Assembly: GCA_018398815.1 (NCBI GenBank)
Contig: CM031628.1
Span: 8,876,972 to 8,940,971, forward strand
Reading direction: 5' to 3'
Length of the DNA: 64,000 nucleotides
DNA from: Conus ventricosus
Lineage: Eukaryota; Mollusca; Gastropoda; Neogastropoda; Conidae
The notes under the pieces were generated by a model. The model had not been told where the DNA came from. It did not search any database and worked only from the letters and a program-made list of their open reading frames with translations. Position 1 is the first letter of the stretch. Every line of letters starts with the position of its first letter. The position numbers and the translations under genes were made by a program. Positions 23,059-33,664 of this stretch are shown here, in pieces.

Positions 23059-24320
23059 GACAGAGACGCAAGAGAACGTGTGCGTGTGTAGGAGGTGGGG
23101 GTAAAAGGTAGAGGAGGGAAGGAGGGGGCGATTCCAGAGGAGAAGTTTGTAAAGAGAACAGAGGCATAGGGTGTGAAAGACAAATAACCAAAACATTTCT
23201 GGTTTAAAAAAAACCCACACACACACACACACAAAAAACGGACTGAGAGAAGGCAGCAGACCAGAAGTGGAAAACCAGAGAAAGAAATAAATAAAGAAGA
23301 AATTGGTCACAATGGCCCTTTTTTTTAAATTTTGTCTTCCTGTCACAGTGACTGATGAAAGTTTTTCATGCTTTTCTGTCTTCATCTTTTTTTTCTTTCT
23401 TTTTATTTATTTACTTAATTTTTTTTTTAAAGCCATCACAGCAATTCCTGTGAGAGTGTGCACCCAGTGAAATCTCTTGTGTAGACACCAACACCTCACT
23501 GACCACCAACAATGGACTGACCTCATAGCCACGTATCCATGTGGAATGATTAATCACCTTTTTTTTTTTTTAACTACCAGATTTCATTCTTTTTTTAGTG
23601 AACATCACCATGTTTCAAAAAGTTAGCAGAGGACTCCTTAATCAATTCGTACAGCAAAAACCAAGTGGTGCTCAAGTTCTCAAAATCATCTTTTTACGAC
23701 AAATTCCAACTAATTACTGCAATACACCTCAACCATGGTGCATGGAAGCTGAAAATTCGTAGCATGACCATTTATGGATTAGTGGCCTAATAAGGCATGA
23801 AAAATAAAGGAAAATTACACCCCCAAATCATGGAAAATTAAACCCCCAAATTATGGAAAATTACAACCGATTTTGTAATGGCCAAGAGGTTTATACTTGT
23901 GTAGCTTATTTCCCAGCCACAAAAGAGGCAGGAAGCACTGACCGGAAAGTTGATTTTTCCCACGAAACGAAGAACGCTCTCTTCTCTTACAACCCTCCCT
24001 ATAAAGTCCCACTTCCAAGAGTTATTTTTCCCCTTCTCCTCAAAGTTTCCCCAGCCTGACAAAGTCCAACCTCATCACTGCCATTTTGCTCTTGAAAACG
24101 TGCTCGTCAAAATGCTGATGTGATGCCAAGAATAGCCAAACTATCTGCTGACGGAGCAGTCTGCACTTAAAATCTCTTGTCATGCATGTGTTGCTGACTT
24201 TTTCTTTCTTTTCCTTTCACAGGAAAAAGAAAAGGAACCAAAAAAGTAAAATTCTGTATCTGCTGAAATCTGCCGATCTGGAGAAAGTTCCCTGCCCCAA
24301 GGTCAAGGTCAGCAGCTTAC

Positions 24321-24407
24321 CATGATGTTGGGCAGGGTGCGTAGCGCGTTCGTTGAGTCGCAGGTCGGCCGTGACGACGGCGGCAGTTTCACTGAGGTTT
24401 CCAGCAC
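24321..24407 (-). CDS. ETFB: ETFB penultimate exon, truncated by gap (left copy)
   Basis: The 3' part of the ETFB exon that is complete at 31309-31467, with the same donor (ATG|GTAAGC). It is cut off by the N gap. Compared with the complete copy it lacks several single bases (in GGTGGCG, GCGGTTC, GCGGGCAG and CCTGAATGG contexts), so the frame is broken. This is typical of low coverage at a contig end and is not evidence for a second, decaying gene. Confidence 0.85.
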
Positions 24408-25407
24408 NNNNNNNNNNNNNNNNNNNNNNNNNNNNNNNNNNNNNNNNNNNNNNNNNNNNNNNNNNNNNNNNNNNNNNNNNNNNNNNNNNNNNNNNNNNNN
24501 NNNNNNNNNNNNNNNNNNNNNNNNNNNNNNNNNNNNNNNNNNNNNNNNNNNNNNNNNNNNNNNNNNNNNNNNNNNNNNNNNNNNNNNNNNNNNNNNNNNN
24601 NNNNNNNNNNNNNNNNNNNNNNNNNNNNNNNNNNNNNNNNNNNNNNNNNNNNNNNNNNNNNNNNNNNNNNNNNNNNNNNNNNNNNNNNNNNNNNNNNNNN
24701 NNNNNNNNNNNNNNNNNNNNNNNNNNNNNNNNNNNNNNNNNNNNNNNNNNNNNNNNNNNNNNNNNNNNNNNNNNNNNNNNNNNNNNNNNNNNNNNNNNNN
24801 NNNNNNNNNNNNNNNNNNNNNNNNNNNNNNNNNNNNNNNNNNNNNNNNNNNNNNNNNNNNNNNNNNNNNNNNNNNNNNNNNNNNNNNNNNNNNNNNNNNN
24901 NNNNNNNNNNNNNNNNNNNNNNNNNNNNNNNNNNNNNNNNNNNNNNNNNNNNNNNNNNNNNNNNNNNNNNNNNNNNNNNNNNNNNNNNNNNNNNNNNNNN
25001 NNNNNNNNNNNNNNNNNNNNNNNNNNNNNNNNNNNNNNNNNNNNNNNNNNNNNNNNNNNNNNNNNNNNNNNNNNNNNNNNNNNNNNNNNNNNNNNNNNNN
25101 NNNNNNNNNNNNNNNNNNNNNNNNNNNNNNNNNNNNNNNNNNNNNNNNNNNNNNNNNNNNNNNNNNNNNNNNNNNNNNNNNNNNNNNNNNNNNNNNNNNN
25201 NNNNNNNNNNNNNNNNNNNNNNNNNNNNNNNNNNNNNNNNNNNNNNNNNNNNNNNNNNNNNNNNNNNNNNNNNNNNNNNNNNNNNNNNNNNNNNNNNNNN
25301 NNNNNNNNNNNNNNNNNNNNNNNNNNNNNNNNNNNNNNNNNNNNNNNNNNNNNNNNNNNNNNNNNNNNNNNNNNNNNNNNNNNNNNNNNNNNNNNNNNNN
25401 NNNNNNN
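24408..25407. other. Assembly gap, exactly 1000 N
   Basis: The run of N is exactly 1000 bases, a conventional placeholder for a gap of unknown size. Translations running through it are meaningless. Confidence 0.99.
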
Positions 25408-25577
25408 AAGGCAGCAGCCCCTGGTCCCTCAGCTTGCCCACCACTCCTCCACCGTCTCCAGCTTCTGCCCGGCCTCCCTCACGGGGGGTCCTTCCACGCT
25501 CAGCACCTTCTGCGAGGACACCACCTCCACGCATAGTCCCCCGGCTTCTTCTTCTCCATCGGCTTCTTCTTCGCTTT
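25408..25577 (-). CDS. ETFB: ETFB terminal exon, partial (right-contig copy)
   Basis: Same exon as 18037-18213. It starts at the contig edge, so the last codons and the stop are missing. The acceptor (TTTGTCTCCAG) is conserved. Two small deletions (CCACTCC for CCAGCTCC; CGCATAG for CGCCGTAG) break the frame. It is best regarded as the second haplotype, or a low-quality end, of the one ETFB gene. Confidence 0.85.
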
Positions 25578-26394
25578 CTGGAGACAAAAAAAAAACAGAC
25601 TTTTTTTTTTCAAAGTTAAAACAAAAATTTCTGTTTAGAGCCGTCAAGATACTGTTTTACTGAGGTTCGACTGCGGTGGAAAGATTCTTACAAAAAAGTT
25701 TTTAAAAAAGAAAAAGAAGAAAATTGGGAGTTGGGAAGTTCCCACCCACTCCACCCTGCCCCCCCCTCCTCCACCCTGCCTCCCTCCACCGTGTCCCCCC
25801 CCCCCAGCTCTGCCTCTCCCTTCCCTCCCCCTCTCCCTATTCTGAAAATTTCATCCTCACCCATGCTTCTGAATAATTCAAAACTGATGGGTATTTCAAC
25901 AACTCGCTTGTCATGACGTCACGGAGTCTTAAACACTTAACTGCTGTTACACATGCACACACATGCTCACACAAACAAACGCTTCGGCTACGCACACACA
26001 GTTTACGTATTAACACCAATTTGATTTCTGGACCACAGAACATTCTCATACGTACATCATGAAAATATCACATATGTACACCTGCACTCTACTATTGTTT
26101 GCCCCTGTCAGGGAACATGATAGGGGGGATAACCCACAGCACTGGGCCAGTTGCAAATTTGCTGGCAGCACCATCTGACAGGTGTCAGGGAAATTTACTT
26201 CTGATTATAAGTTCACGGTGTGGAGTACATCAATCATCTCACCTGGGCTTGATTTTCAGAACAGGTCTAACTGGTGGCATGTCGATGGCTGGTGTGCTTC
26301 CCTAGGTGTCACTGTGTCACTGTTCGTGTGAGTGTTACTGATGGTTATTAGAATGACGGCAAGAAGACTGACAAGACTGCAGCATTGCTGAAGA

Positions 26395-26900
26395 TGAACC
26401 AAACTAATGATAATCATCGTGGATGTTTTCACTCTCTATGGTTAGGTAATGTTGCCAAGAGCCCAGCCCACCGCAAAGAGACATATCAGGGCTGTCATCA
26501 CGTTGAAGTCAACTCACAAGTCCCGAAGAAACAAAAACAAAACTAACCAAAAGCTCATTCACACAGCCCTTTACAATACACCTTCTAAACTAAACAAAAG
26601 CTCATTCACACAGCCCTTTACAATACACCTTCTAAAATGCACTAGAAATTTTGTTAGAAATTCATCTTCTGTAAAATCTGAGATCAGATGAAAAATGTTA
26701 ATCTCTTTCAGAAATTCAATTATCAGATCAGGTGGGATATCTCTGAACAAGGTTTTCATGGAATCCACTGTAAAATGGTTTTGTCTCACATCATGCAAGT
26801 CCCAACACTGTCAAAGAATATGGGGATATTTTCACAGTCCAGCACCTCATTTGCAATGCAAGCTCTCTGCACTGCAAAACGTGCAAGCATGACAAACAAG
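26395..26900 (-). pseudogene. LINE 3' end (right copy)
   Basis: Allelic counterpart of 19080-19510. The minus-strand frame MHDVRQNHFTVDSMKTLF...FLKEINIFH is open for about 75 codons here. An extra ~57 bp tandem repeat of the 3' UTR (CATTCACACAGCCCTTTAC) distinguishes it from the left copy. Confidence 0.65.
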
Positions 26901-26984
26901 GAAAAATACACAGAAAAAAGATAGGTGTGCATGTATGGCTGGGTAACAAACTACTGAAAAGGGGGAAAAAAAATGAAAAAGAAG

Positions 26985-27130
26985 AGGGGTTAGTTACCGC
27001 CAAGGACACAAACAGATTACAGGACAAAACACAATGCATTTCGACCTCTTGGGTCTTCTTCAGGCAAAAAAAACAACATTTAGGACAGTGAAAACGAAGA
27101 ACGAGAAACCACTTATTCGGCGCAAAAAGG
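26985..27130. repeat. Foldback-family arm fragment (right copy)
   Basis: Counterpart of 19600-19745, with GCATTTCGACCTCTTGGGTC and GAAAACGAAGAACGAGAAACC. Confidence 0.7.
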
Positions 27131-27281
27131 CCATTTAAAACATTTATCATCAAGAAGATGAAAGATAGCTCTATTTCACTGTACAAAAATAAAGTCACTG
27201 TCAGATTTTGGCTTTTAAGGAAAATTAATTAAAAAAATGGTCAAAATCAGGCGTCCTGAGGGAATTTGTGCTGTGACTGCA

Positions 27282-27545
27282 GTGTTAACTGGGCACATAG
27301 AGCAGAACCAGGGTCTGTGTTGACAGTGTTAACTGGGCACATAGAGCAGAATGAGGGTCTGTATTGATAGTGTTAACTGGGCACATAGAGCAGAACCAGG
27401 GACTGTATTGATAGTGTTAACTGGGCACATAGAGCAGAACCAGGGACTGTATTGATAGTGTTAACTGGGCACATAGAGCAGAACCAGGGACTGTATTGAT
27501 AGTGTTAACAGGGCACATAGAGCAGAACCAGGGTCTGTGCTGACA
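27282..27545. repeat. ~43 bp minisatellite, about 6 copies (right copy)
   Basis: Same unit as 19900-21303 but about 26 units shorter. Most units are the CAGGGACTGTATTGATAGTG variant. Confidence 0.93.
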
Positions 27546-28204
27546 GTGATAACCGACATTCACCACCAGGTCATGCTGTGACAGACACCGGGTTTGTGGA
27601 GAAACGAGACACAAAGGAGGGCGGAATGCCTGGATGAATGGAGAGGACTGGTTGTCAGAGCTACACAGGTGCCCCTACGGACGGGAGTCTAAGGGATCAA
27701 GGCAAGGACAAGGAAGTCACAAAGAAAGCCAATGGACACAGAATGTGGCATTATCCAGTCCAAGGGAAATAACTCAATTCACTGTACACCAACAGATCAG
27801 TATTCCCAAAACACAGTGACGCAGTTTGGCAAGCTCCTGGCTTGAACCTTTCGGAATATCCCAAAGGCATAGTAGATGTACCTACTGCAGTGTTCTTACC
27901 TACTTCCTACGCATGTTACTCGTTTATCAGAAGCCCTGTCTATCCCTAAACTTTTATCGTAATCAGCAAGAGAAAATGAATAATATCAACATTCAACGGA
28001 CTCCAAACTTTCCAGCGTGTGCTCCCTCCCAACTACTTATCCCCCACCATTGTCTTTCTCCACCTTTTGAATGTCTCAGAAGTTATAATCATGAACTGCT
28101 TCATTTCATTTTCATCACATACGTACATGAATTCATGGAAATCCTGAGCCATGTCATGCGCATGCATGAGTCAGTGCAAGTTGTTAATTTTCAATTTGAT
28201 AGGC

Positions 28205-28303
28205 AAGATCACAATTCCACTCTTCACATTTTCGGCCACGTGGCCTTTTTCAAGAGAAAAAAGGCCACGTGGCCGAAAATTTGAAGAGTGGAATTGTGAT
28301 CTT
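28205..28303. repeat. Hairpin, ~45 bp arms (right copy)
   Basis: Counterpart of 21955-22052. Both arms keep GGCCACGTGGCC. A change that restores pairing is consistent with a correct sequence here and a single-base loss in the left copy. Confidence 0.9.
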
Positions 28304-29847
28304 GTGTACTGTTTTCTTCCCTTTAAGGACTATTGCTTTTGTTTCTGACAATTTCATATGGTTTGAAGATTTTAGAGAGATCCAACAAAACTCTTACAAC
28401 AGTACCTTTCATAACAGAATGGATTTATTATTAAGAAATAAATGAAATACAACTAAAAAAAAAAGTAATGATAAAAGAATTGGAAAAAAAAAGAAGTAAA
28501 AGTGGGGGTAAAAGGTAGAGGAGGGAAGGGAGGGGGCGATTCCAGAGGAGAAGTTTGTAAAGAGAACAGAGGCATAGGGTGTGAAAGACAAATTACCTAA
28601 ACATTTCTGGTAAAAAAAACACAACACACACACACACAAAAACGGACTAAGAGAAGGCAGCAGACCAGAAGTGGAAAACCAGAGAAAAAATAATAAAGAA
28701 GAAATTGGTCACAATGGCCCTTTTTTTTTTATTTTGTCTTCCTGTCACAGTGACTTTGATGAAAGTCTTTCATGCTTTTCTGTCTTCATCTTTTTTTTCT
28801 TTCTTTTTATTTATTTACTTAATTTTTTTTTTAAAGCCATCACAGCAATTCCTGTGAGAGTGTGCACCCAGTGAAATCTCTTGTGTAGACACCAACACCT
28901 CACTGACCACCAACAATGGACTGACCTCATAGCCACGTATCCATGTGGAATGATTAATCACCTTTTTTTTTTTAACTACCAGATTTCATTCTTTTTTTAG
29001 TGAACATCACCATGTTTCAAAAAGTTAGCAGAGGACTCCTTAATCAATTCGTACAGCAAAAACCAAGTGGTGCTCAAGTTCTCAAAATCGTCTTTTTACG
29101 ACAAATTCCAACTAATTACTGCAATACACCTCAACCATGGTGCAGGAAGCTGAAAATTCGTAGCATGGCCATTTATGGATTAGTGGCTTAATAAGGCATG
29201 AAAAATAAAGGAAAATTACACCCCCAAATCATGGAAAATTACACCCCCAAATCATGGAAAATTACACCCCAGACCTGTTTACCCCCCAAAATGTCTTGGA
29301 GTAGCTGAGATATCCAAAAATAGTAGCAGGGGTATGAAAAGTAGTAGCAAATGAGAGGCCCGCAGGGCCGAAGCCCCCAACAGTCTAGGGGGTCTGGGGG
29401 AGCGCTGTAAGCTCCCCAGCGGGGTCCGGGCTCCGCCCCGGCCGCTGACGCTTTTCCTGCATTCTAAGGTAAAAATAATGTCCTCTACATATGTCTTTGA
29501 CAGGCTAAAGTGTCTTTCTGCATGAAGTCAAAATAGTATAATATTGTCTTTTTTTCTTTTCTTCCCATATATACAGTGGAAATCGGTTACCTCGAAATTT
29601 AGGGGACTAAATAATTGTTTTGTGCAATCCGTTTTTTTGAGGTAACCAGTTGATGATATTTTGATATTACTATATAGTACTACTATGACCGTATTCAATC
29701 TTTTTCACAAGTGTCATATTGTAAGAGCAACCTTCAAAACTTCAAGGGAAACAAAAACATAACTAGTTTACTTACACTTCTTTCTTAGATTGCCTTCTTT
29801 GTGTGTGTATAAATTAATGAGTATTCATGTGACTGTGTGTGTGTGTG

Positions 29848-29875
29848 AGAGGGCGAGAGGGGGAGAGAGGGGGGG

Positions 29876-29931
<56 letters not shown>
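29848..29931. repeat. (GA)n microsatellite
   Basis: GA-rich tract inside the hAT-like element; 29880-29931 is nearly perfect. Confidence 0.95.
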
Positions 29932-29947
29932 CAGTTGGTGCATATAT

Positions 29948-30350
29948 CTAGAAACAAAGATCGTACTTACTTCCAGCGATTTTAGAGTCAGGACACATAG
30001 CTTGTATGGCTTTTGCAAATCTCCCAGCTGATGCAAGGGAAAGATTTGACTCGACGATTAGCCGGCACAAGATGCCTTCTGCTTTTGTGACATCGTCGTC
30101 GATGGAACTGGAGGGGCCTGCCTTAGCTTCGTCGCGAACAAAAAATGAAGTAATGGCTGCACTCTTTACACCTGCTAGTTCTTTGTGCGCCTGAGTGCCA
30201 ACGTGTTTTTTGCAGTCATTGAGGCCGCCGTGTTTCACTGAAAAATGAGAGTTGCATATCGTGCAGTGTGCGAACTCGGCTCCTCTCGTTGAAGGAACGA
30301 GACAAGTGTAGGCTTCATGATGGCTTTTGGTAAATTTCTGTCCTGCTTTA
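29948..30350 (-). pseudogene. hAT-type transposase N-terminal zinc-finger fragment
   Basis: The minus-strand frame, readable from about 30350 and continuing through the internal ATG at 30238, contains EFAHCTICNSHFSVKHGG followed by DCKKHVGTQAHK. This is a C-x2-C...H-x4-H BED/TTF-like zinc finger. Then come ITSFF and AIQAMCPDSKIAG. The last block matches the conserved 'FPDSKIA' element just after the zinc finger in this transposase group. The frame ends a few codons later next to GAAGTAAGTA, which looks like a splice donor. The RNase H-like catalytic domain is absent. Confidence 0.75.
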
Positions 30351-31308
30351 CGGTGTTGTTTTTTGCCGAGTTTGACTGCTTCTTAGAATTGTCCTCCTGC
30401 TCCATCAATATTAAATCATCCTCATCATCTGTTTCATGCCGTTTCCGCTTGTATTATGTCCATTGTGAATTTGTCTCTGCAGATGAAAGGCACAAACACA
30501 CGGCACGACGGCGAAACGTGACGAGACGTGAAAGTGGGTCAAAGAGCTGTGTTCAGGAGAGCCGATTTTTCAGCGCGACAGCGGACTGCGCGGCAGTGTA
30601 TAATGCAGTAACTTAGGCGGGCGTGCTTTAAACTTGAACCAGTCAAACTGCTGGCGAGAAAAAAACTTGGATCGGCGCAAAAACTTGGATCGGCACTGGG
30701 ATCGGCGCGCAAGAAATTGCAGAGCAGAAAATGAACAGAAAGCGTAGTTTATTTTTATGGTCGTAGCATCGTAGCACAAGTGCCAAATTCGGAGTTTGCT
30801 ACGCCAAAATCGTAGAGTAAACAGGTCTGACACCCCCAAATTATGGAAAATTACACCGATTTTGTAATGGCCAAGAGGTTTATACTTGTGTAGCTTATTT
30901 CCCAGCCACAAAAGAGGCAGCAAGCACCGACCTGAAAGTTGACTTTTCCCACGAAACGAAGAACGCTCTCTTCTCTTACAACCCTCCCTATAAAGTCCCA
31001 CTTCCAAGAGTTATTTTCCCCTTCTCCTCAAAAGTTTCCCAGCCTGAGCAGAGTCCAACCTCATCACTGCCATTTTGCTCTTGAAAACTTGCTCGTCAAA
31101 ATGCTGATGTGATGCCAAGAATAGCCAACTATCTGCTGACGGAGCAGTCTGCACTTAAAATCTCTTGTCATGCATGTGTTGCTGACTTTTTCTTTCTTTT
31201 CCTTTCACAGGAAAAAGAAAAGGAACCAAAAAAGTAAAATTCTGTATCTGCTGAAATCTGCCAATCTGGAGAAAGTTCCCTGCCCCAAGGTCAAGGTCAG
31301 CAGCTTAC

Positions 31309-31467
31309 CATGATGTTGGGCAGGGTGGCGTAGCGCGGTTCGTTGAGTCGCAGGTCGGCCGTGACGACGGCGGGCAGTTTCACCTGAATGGTTTCCAGCC
31401 CGCCGTCAATCTCCTTCACCACCTTCAGCTCCCCGTCTGTCTTCTCGATCTTTGAGGCAAAGGTGGC
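31309..31467 (-). CDS. ETFB: ETFB exon encoding substrate-docking and flavin-contact region
   Basis: This complete 53-codon exon starts after acceptor TGTGGTTTCAG and ends ATG|GTAAGC. Readable blocks are [39 protein letters not shown] and YATLPNIM, in the order found in animal ETFB. The YATLPNIM block, continuing into the Lys-rich start of the next exon, is the recognition loop whose leucine anchors ETF to acyl-CoA dehydrogenases. The intron therefore splits that loop. Both boundaries are phase 0. The 5' edge of this exon is the source of the neighbouring minisatellite. Confidence 0.95.
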
Positions 31468-31499
31468 CTGAAACCACACATTAAAAAAAATTTAAAAAA

Positions 31500-32640
31500 A
31501 AAAAAAAAAGAGAAGTGGATCAGTCTCTTTTAGCTCCCTGTCCACCATCACCATCTTCAGACCCACAGGTATACGTCGAACACAGAAAATTAAAAAAAAA
31601 AAAAACAGTTCCCTGTCCATCTTCTCTGTCTTTGAGGCACAGGTATATGTCGAACACAGAAAGTTAAAAAAAAAAAAAACAACAGTTCCCTGTCCATCTT
31701 CTCTGTCTTTGAGGCACAGGTATATGTCGAACACAGAAAATTAAAAAAAAAAAAACAGTTCCCTGTCCATCTTCTCTGTCTTTGAGGCACAGGTATATGT
31801 CGAACACAGAAAGTTAAAAAAACAAAAATCAGATCCCTGTCCATCTGCTCTGTCTTTGAGGCACAGGTATATGTCACACACAGAAAGTTAAAAAAAATAA
31901 AAATCAGATCCCTGTCCATCTGCTCTGTCTTTGAGGCACAGGTGTATGTCACACACAGAAGTAAAAAAACAAAAAAAAACAACACAAAAAAATCACCCTA
32001 TCGTTCCCTGTCATCTTCTGTATTCGAGCAGAGATATGCTTCACACAAAAAAAAGTGTAACCCCCACCCCACCCCTAAATCAGTATTCACACACTGTCCA
32101 CCCTCACTGAATTGTACAAACAACTCCTTCAGTTCTACCTTACCTATATTCTTGAGGTCAAAAGCTTCATACGTCTCAAGAAAGTTAACACAGCCTCTTC
32201 ATTCTACCTTACTATTTCTTGAGTCAAAACGCTTCATACGTCTCACTGAAGTTATACAACAGCCTCTTCAGTTCTACCTTACCTATTTCTTGAGGTCAAA
32301 ACGCTTCAATACGTCTCACTGAAAGTTATACAACAGCCTTCTTCAGTTCTACCTTACCTATTTCTTGAGGTCAAAACAGCTTCAATACGTCTCACGGAAA
32401 GTTATACAACAGCCTTCTTCAGTTCTACCTTACCTATTTCTTGAGGTCAAAACAGCTTCAATACGTCTCACTGAAAGTTATACAACAGCCTTCTTCAGTT
32501 CTACCTTACCTATTTCTTGAGGTCAAAACGGCTTCAATAGTCTCACTGAAATTCAACACCAGCCCTTCTCAGTTCTACCTACCTATTTCTTGAGTGATTC
32601 CAACACCCGGCTTCATATTTCCTCACGATTAAATGTTGAT
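31500..32640. repeat. ~75 bp minisatellite derived from the ETFB exon-intron boundary
   Basis: About 13-14 units in two sub-blocks. Units at 31600-32010 contain CCATCTTCTCTGTCTTTGAG, matching the exon 5' edge (TGTCTTCTCGATCTTTGAGG at about 31437-31456), followed by A-rich intron sequence. On the minus strand they still encode CASKTEKMDREL, next to [12 protein letters not shown] in the real exon. Units at 32120-32620 (CCTATTTCTTGAGGTCAAAA, ACTGAAAGTTATACAACAG) are a more diverged, separately homogenised form. The real acceptor CAG is not conserved in the copies. Confidence 0.85.
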
Positions 32641-32696
32641 ATTCAACAGCCTTCTTGAGACTTAACCGAGGTTCTTGGTAACAGCCTCATACATCT

Positions 32697-33070
32697 CCCT
32701 AAAACCACATACTTTCGAGAATGCCAGTTGGCCATGGTTTGGATAATTTCCACGCATGTCACCTTCTGAGGGATGTATTCCTTATGGTGGATAACATTGG
32801 TCATGAACAAACTTATCCCTTGTTACACATTCGTTATGACATTAAACCGCTCTTTCTTGTCTTGAAACACAAACATCTTGAACGCCTTCACCAGTAAAAT
32901 CCCACACCTACCTTTCGAAGCAAATGGCCGATTTGGCCATTGAAGATACATGTTACACACAGCATGCACCTTCCTGAAGATGGATTATGGCTGCCTTAAT
33001 GTGGATAAAAAAGGATCATGCATACACAAACTCACTCCCCTTTTCACACATTCATTCTGTAACAAATTGA
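32697..33070 (+). mobile_element. SINE fragments, two overlapping relics
   Basis: Segments GGCCGATTTGGCCATTGAAG, ATGTTACACACAGCATGCAC and GATGGATTATGGCTGCCTTA match the body and core of the SINE at 22520-22967 in the opposite orientation. A more diverged copy of the first part precedes it at 32700-32840. The tRNA head is not readable. Confidence 0.6.
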
Positions 33071-33489
33071 ATATCCCTCTACTTTCAAAGCGACAACCAA
33101 TCCTGATCCCTTCCCTTCTCCAATGACAACACTGTCAGCCACCAAACTTTCTTCCAGCCAATCACGATCTCATTGTCAGAAAGAATCTTATCACATTTAA
33201 TGAGCTTCAAACGCACTGGGCTATCTGATAACTGCCACTTAGACGTAAGGAACGGACCCACATATCACAGTGCACTCCCAACCTCTCTTCCACACATTCA
33301 CTCACACACAAACATGAATATCCCCATCCTGTTCAAAGCGATCAACCTCCCATCCATTCTCCTTCCCAATCCAAAGATTCAAACAACTGTCAGCCACCAA
33401 AATACTGTACACAAGCGGTCTCTTCGTCAAGAAAGAATTTCTTTCTCTCTTTTGAAATTACAAAAGCAAAAAATGTCACTGAGCTGCCA

Positions 33490-33610
33490 CACGAAGGAAC
33501 GACCAAATCATGTATCAGATGCGACGCGTTTTCAACCTGTTGGGTCTTCTTCAGGCAGGACAAACATGTCCCATTTGTTCACATTCTTTGTTCCTCCTTT
33601 GGGCTGCTCA
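33490..33610. repeat. Foldback-family arm fragment
   Basis: GATGCGACGCGTTTTCAACC followed by TGGGTCTTCTTCAGGCAGGA matches the arm of the 57622-57968 foldback element. Confidence 0.55.
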
Positions 33611-33664
33611 GAAATGGTTTTTTTTTTTTTTAATTTGTGTTTGACTTTCTGCCTGCAGTCACCC

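Larger units (their letters stand above)
18042..24407. repeat. Left copy of a ~6 kb duplicated segment (contig end)
   Basis: This segment runs to the N gap and matches 25408-31400 in order and orientation: ETFB last exon, poly-C-flanked spacer, LINE tail, 43 bp minisatellite, hairpin, T-rich spacer, and start of the penultimate exon. The length difference between copies (6366 versus about 5993 bp) is accounted for by three indels: hAT-like insertion, minisatellite copy number and SINE block. Both copies end at the gap, inside ETFB exons, as expected for two contigs that overlap but were not merged. Confidence 0.9.
29270..30829 (-). mobile_element. hAT-like DNA transposon, 1560 bp, absent from the other haplotype
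   Basis: Inverted ends CAGACCTGTTTAC and GTAAACAGGTCTG are flanked by the 6 bp direct repeat ACACCC (29264-29269 and 30830-30835). The matching place in the left contig copy (about 23815-23870) is an uninterrupted ACACCCCCAAAT-type repeat, that is, an empty site. The interior has a minus-strand transposase N-terminal fragment and a (GA)n tract at 29880-29931. The catalytic part is missing, so the element is non-autonomous. Confidence 0.88.
25408..31400. repeat. Right copy of the ~6 kb duplicated segment (contig start)
   Basis: Collinear with 18042-24407. Distinguishing features are a 1560 bp transposon at 29270-30829, only about six minisatellite units at 27282-27545, no SINE block, and a local ~57 bp tandem duplication at about 26545-26640. 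This copy continues past the point where the left one stops and supplies the rest of the ETFB gene. Confidence 0.9.

Noticed and set aside
18037..25577. Two separate ETFB paralogues or a real tandem duplication of ETFB 3' exons
   Set aside because: Both copies terminate at a 1000 N placeholder inside exons, and length differences match three allelic-type indels. Unmerged contig overlap is simpler. A spanning long read could overturn this.
24322..25663. Long open frames of 380-436 codons across the gap
   Set aside because: They consist of translated N characters joined to fragments of ETFB exons.
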